The notes under the pieces are model-generated. The model was not told where the DNA came from, did no database searches, and saw only the letters and a list, made by a program, of their open reading frames with translations. Of a stretch of 64,000 bases of DNA, positions 61,658-64,000 are shown piece after piece. A program made the position numbers and the translations under genes. Every line of letters starts with the position of its first letter. Positions within the stretch are counted from its first letter, which is position 1. This DNA is from Cryptosporangium sp044454545 (GTDB lineage Bacteria > Actinomycetota > Actinomycetes > Mycobacteriales > Cryptosporangiaceae): contig NZ_JBITDV010000016.1 of NCBI RefSeq assembly GCF_044454545.1, forward strand, positions 1 through 64,000, written 5' to 3'.

Positions 61658-61980
61658 GCACTGCTTCTCCTCCGCCCCCGGCCGGCCGCGTATCGCGGCT
61701 GCTGCTGGCCGTGCTGATCGCTCCGATCGAGGCGTATCGCCGGTTCATCAGCCCGGTCCTTCCCCCTCGCTGCCGCTTCCATCCCAGCTGCAGTGCCTAT
61801 GCGCTGGAGGCACTGCGCACCCACGGCCCGGTGGCGGGAATCCTGCTGGCAGGCTGGCGTGTGATGCGCTGCCACCCGTTCCACCCCGGCGGGTACGACC
61901 CGGTTCCGTCGGAGAGGCCCCGGTGGGCCTTCCGCTTCCGTCGTGCCCGTAACCGCCGTCTGTCTGGAGCTACTCGGTGA
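61654..61980 (+). CDS. yidD: Membrane protein insertion efficiency factor YidD
   Basis: 108 residues. An amphipathic N-terminal helix (about 12-30) is followed by the family motifs YRRFISPVLPPRCRFHPSCS in part, YALEALRTHG and WRVMRCHPFHPGGYDPVP. Three Cys (CRFHPSCSAY and MRCHPF) are conserved. It supports YidC-dependent insertion. Both ends overlap neighbours (ATGA, GTGA). Confidence 0.95.
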   Translation: MSTASPPPPAGRVSRLLLAVLIAPIEAYRRFISPVLPPRCRFHPSCSAYALEALRTHGPVAGILLAGWRVMRCHPFHPGGYDPVPSERPRWAFRFRRARNRRLSGATR

Positions 61981-63104
61981 ACCTGAACTGGATCTACACG
62001 GGAATCTCGTGGATCCTGCTGCGCTGGCACGACCTCTGGGGCGGGCTGCTCCACATGCCGTCCGGCCCCGCCTGGGTGCTCTCGATCGTCTTCCTGGTGC
62101 TGACGGTCCGGGTCGTGCTCTTCCCCGTCTTCGTCCGGCAGATCAAGTCGCAGCGGGCGATGCAGGCGATCCAGCCGCAGATGAAGGAACTGCGCGAGAA
62201 GCACAAGAACGATCAGCAGAAGCTTCAGGCCGAGATGATGGACCTGTACAAGCGGGAGAAGGCCAACCCGCTGATGGGTTGCCTGCCGATCTTCCTGCAG
62301 ATCCCGGTCTTCATCGGCCTGTTCCACGTCCTGCGGCTGATCAACCCCAACTCGGACACGGCCTTCAAGGCGATGACCACCGAGTACGGCTGGACCGCCG
62401 ATCAGTTCAACAGCGCGTCGGAGGCCCGGATCTTCGGTGCGCCGATCGCCGCGGCGTTCCGGTCCACGACCGAACAGCTCACCCAGTTGGACGCCAGCCG
62501 CGTCGCGGTGACGCTGGTCGCCGGCATCCTGATCATCACGATGGTCGCGACGACCTACATCACCCAGCGCCAGATGATCTCGCGCAACGGTGTGGCCGCC
62601 GACCCGACGCAGGCGATGGTCCAGAAGCTGATGCTCTACGGCATCCCGGCCTCGCTCCTGGTCTCCGGTGCGATCTTCCCGATCGGTGTCGTCGTCTACT
62701 GGGTGACGCAGAACTTCTTCTCGATGGGCCAGCAGTTCTGGGTGCTCAGCAAGATGCCGATCCCGAAGCCCGGTGACCCGAAGGTCGACCCGGAGAAGGC
62801 CGCCGCGATGGCGCCGAAGCCGGGCGTCAAGCCGGTGAACCCCAAGAAGGGCGGGCGGACCACGGCGACGCGTCAGCAGTCGTCCGGAAGTTCGGTCAAG
62901 TTCGACACCGCTCAGGCGCGGGCGGAGCGCGCGTCCGCAGCAGAGAAGGCGGCCAAGGCCGCCGAGGGGTCCACGTCCGACGGCGGCGATTCCGATACGC
63001 CCGCACCGGCGCGCAAGCCGACTCCGGCGCGCGGCAGCGGCAGCGGCGGAGCGCGCCGACCACAGGACAACCGGAACCGGAAACGGAAGGGCGGCCGGCG
63101 CTGA
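61977..63104 (+). CDS. yidC: Membrane protein insertase YidC
   Basis: 375 residues, Gram-positive type without the large periplasmic domain. Helices at about 33-53, 105-125 (NPLMGCLPIFLQIPVFIGLF), 180-200 and 225-260 surround the hydrophilic groove with the conserved Arg of VVLFPVFVRQIKSQRAM. Residues about 270-375 form a long basic, Ala/Pro/Gly-rich cytoplasmic tail for ribosome binding. GTG start overlaps yidD. Confidence 0.95.
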   Translation: MNLNWIYTGISWILLRWHDLWGGLLHMPSGPAWVLSIVFLVLTVRVVLFPVFVRQIKSQRAMQAIQPQMKELREKHKNDQQKLQAEMMDLYKREKANPLMGCLPIFLQIPVFIGLFHVLRLINPNSDTAFKAMTTEYGWTADQFNSASEARIFGAPIAAAFRSTTEQLTQLDASRVAVTLVAGILIITMVATTYITQRQMISRNGVAADPTQAMVQKLMLYGIPASLLVSGAIFPIGVVVYWVTQNFFSMGQQFWVLSKMPIPKPGDPKVDPEKAAAMAPKPGVKPVNPKKGGRTTATRQQSSGSSVKFDTAQARAERASAAEKAAKAAEGSTSDGGDSDTPAPARKPTPARGSGSGGARRPQDNRNRKRKGGRR

Positions 63105-63174
63105 GCTCGCGCGGTCCCGACAGACTCATTTTTCAGCGCCCCATCGCGGCGGCGCGGCAGGCCAGGGAGTAACG

Positions 63175-63702
63175 ATGACGGAGACGCAGCCCACCACCGC
63201 GCCGGCGGCCGGAGGCGCCGCAGAGGGGTCGAGCAATACCGATCTCCTCGTTCAAGAGGGTGACATCGCCGGTGACTACATCGAGCGGCTGCTGGACATC
63301 CTCGACTTCGACGGGGACATCGACATGGACGTCGAGGGCGACCGGGCGATCGTCGCGGTGATCGGTGACGAGCTCGACGCGCTGATCGGTCCGCGAGGCA
63401 CCACGCTCGACGCCTTGCAGGAGCTGACCCGCCTGGCGGTCGTGCAGCAGACCGGCGTCCGCAGCCGGCTGATGCTCGACGTCGGCGGGTACCGGGCCAA
63501 GCGGCGGCAAGAGCTGGTGGCGATCGCGAAGAACGCGGTCGAGCAGGCGCGTTCGCTGGGTGAGCCGGTGAAGCTCAGTCCGATGAACCCGTTCGAGCGC
63601 AAGGTCGTGCACGACGCGATCAGCGCGATCGACGACGTGCGCAGCGAGTCCGAGGGCGAAGAGCCGGAGCGCCGCGTGGTCGTTCATCTGCAGAGCGCAT
63701 GA
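63175..63702 (+). CDS. jag: Jag/KhpB-like RNA-binding protein (KH and R3H domains)
   Basis: 175 residues. Acidic Ala/Thr-rich N-terminus, KH domain (about 50-105; GDELDALIGPRGTTLDALQ in part, with the GxxG loop as GPRG), and R3H domain (about 110-170; LMLDVGGYRAKRRQELVAIA in part, ARSLGEPVKLSPMNPFERKVV in part with the R-x3-H motif as RKVVH). The N-terminal Jag domain of Firmicutes is absent, as usual in actinobacteria. Ends in an ATGA overlap with rsmG. Confidence 0.93.
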   Translation: MTETQPTTAPAAGGAAEGSSNTDLLVQEGDIAGDYIERLLDILDFDGDIDMDVEGDRAIVAVIGDELDALIGPRGTTLDALQELTRLAVVQQTGVRSRLMLDVGGYRAKRRQELVAIAKNAVEQARSLGEPVKLSPMNPFERKVVHDAISAIDDVRSESEGEEPERRVVVHLQSA

Positions 63703-64000
63703 GCACGTCAGTTCCTGCGAGCCCCGCCGGTCCGCCGGCGGGGCTCGCTGCTGTTGCGGCCTCGGTTTTCGGTGCCCGTCTGCCGCTCGCCGTCGAGTAC
63801 GCCTCCCTGCTGTCGACGGCTGGGGTCGAGCGAGGGCTGATCGGCCCGCGGGAGGCCCCGCGTCTGTGGGAGCGGCACCTGCTGAACTGCGCGGTGGTTG
63901 CTGACCTTTTTCCGGCGGACGCCACGGTGGTGGACGTGGGGAGCGGCGCCGGATTGCCGGGAATCGTGTTGGGGATCGTGCGGCCGGATCTGCGGGTGAC
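63699..64000 (+). CDS. rsmG: 16S rRNA (guanine-527-N7) methyltransferase RsmG, 5' part
   Basis: The first 100 codons are in the window; the gene runs off the right edge. FGARLPLAVEYASLLSTAGV, LIGPREAPRLWERHLLNCAV and the SAM-binding VVDVGSGAGLPGIVLGI identify RsmG (GidB). ATG 63699 overlaps the jag stop. The first 22 residues are an Ala/Pro extension encoded across a hairpin (63719-63746); no alternative start follows it. Confidence 0.93.
   Translation, partial: MSTSVPASPAGPPAGLAAVAASVFGARLPLAVEYASLLSTAGVERGLIGPREAPRLWERHLLNCAVVADLFPADATVVDVGSGAGLPGIVLGIVRPDLRV
63719..63746 (+). promoter_or_regulatory. Terminator-like hairpin inside the 5' end of rsmG
   Basis: GAGCCCCGCCGG and CCGGCGGGGCTC form a perfect 12-bp stem closed by TCCG, within codons 7-16 of rsmG and 17 nt after the jag stop. 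It has the shape of a jag terminator (TCCG tetraloop) but is followed by GCTG rather than U residues. Confidence 0.6.

Overview
The window is high-GC actinobacterial chromosome spanning the replication origin: the order rnpA-rpmH-dnaA-oriC-dnaN-gnd-recF-dciA-gyrB-gyrA-DUF3566-tRNA-Ile-DLW39-tRNA-Ala is the classical actinobacterial origin neighbourhood. DnaA has a very long disordered linker, an LLM-family (F420-type) oxidoreductase is present, and the cell-wall/kinase cluster fhaA-fhaB-pstP-ftsW-pbpA-pknB is complete except for pknA. This fits a filamentous or sporulating lineage (Frankiales / Cryptosporangiales / Micromonosporales grade). The genus cannot be fixed from the sequence alone.

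Layout. 1-450: leader and promoter of an rRNA operon running leftward out of the window. 0.4-23 kb: metabolic, envelope and transport genes, mostly on the minus strand. They include arginine deiminase, a soluble sensor kinase, a glycerophosphodiesterase, a LytR-CpsA-Psr (LCP) ligase, a UDP-glucuronate decarboxylase-like enzyme, an ActP/DUF485 acetate-type symporter, and an operon with a LytS-like kinase, a LytTR regulator, a small membrane protein and a second sodium:solute symporter. A sugar-phosphate transferase, a Fpg/Nei glycosylase, an L,D-transpeptidase and an LLM oxidoreductase follow. 23.7-31.5 kb: tRNA-Leu and the FHA/PP2C/SEDS/PBP/STPK operon, whose cistrons are joined end to end; two tiny ORFs bridge the only two gaps. 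31.6-37.3 kb: pabA, a class E sortase with a 53-aa membrane protein, DUF881, crgA, a PH-domain protein, rhomboid, cyclophilin and a LEA-like repeat protein. 37.3-42.6 kb: CorA, a 32-aa small-protein unit with its own promoter and terminator, an SGLT-type symporter with a small partner, TetR and a second LCP protein. 43-49.5 kb: tRNAs, DLW-39, DUF3566, gyrA, gyrB. 49.6-53.2 kb: an accessory island inserted between gyrB and dciA. 53.5-64 kb: dciA, recF, gnd, dnaN, oriC, dnaA, and on the other strand rpmH, rnpA, yidD, yidC, jag and the start of rsmG.

The most unusual part is the 49.6-53.2 kb island. A renalase-like FAD oxidoreductase and a DNA-binding citrate-synthase-fold protein are both preceded by the same composite control block: a TATCCACA-N7-TGTGGATA dyad plus an ACATTGATC palindrome. 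The citrate-synthase-like protein seems to have lost one catalytic histidine and carries a perfect in-frame 4 x 18-bp repeat. I infer a candidate metabolite-sensing regulatory pair, possibly touched by DnaA. A second candidate novelty is the 32-aa ORF at 38.6 kb, which has a promoter, a 16-bp operator-like palindrome, a strong ribosome binding site and a terminator.

The origin-proximal genes divide the work of replication (dnaA, dnaN, recF, dciA, gyrA/B), protein insertion and RNA maturation (yidC, yidD, rnpA). The 24-34 kb genes couple serine/threonine signalling to peptidoglycan synthesis and septation.
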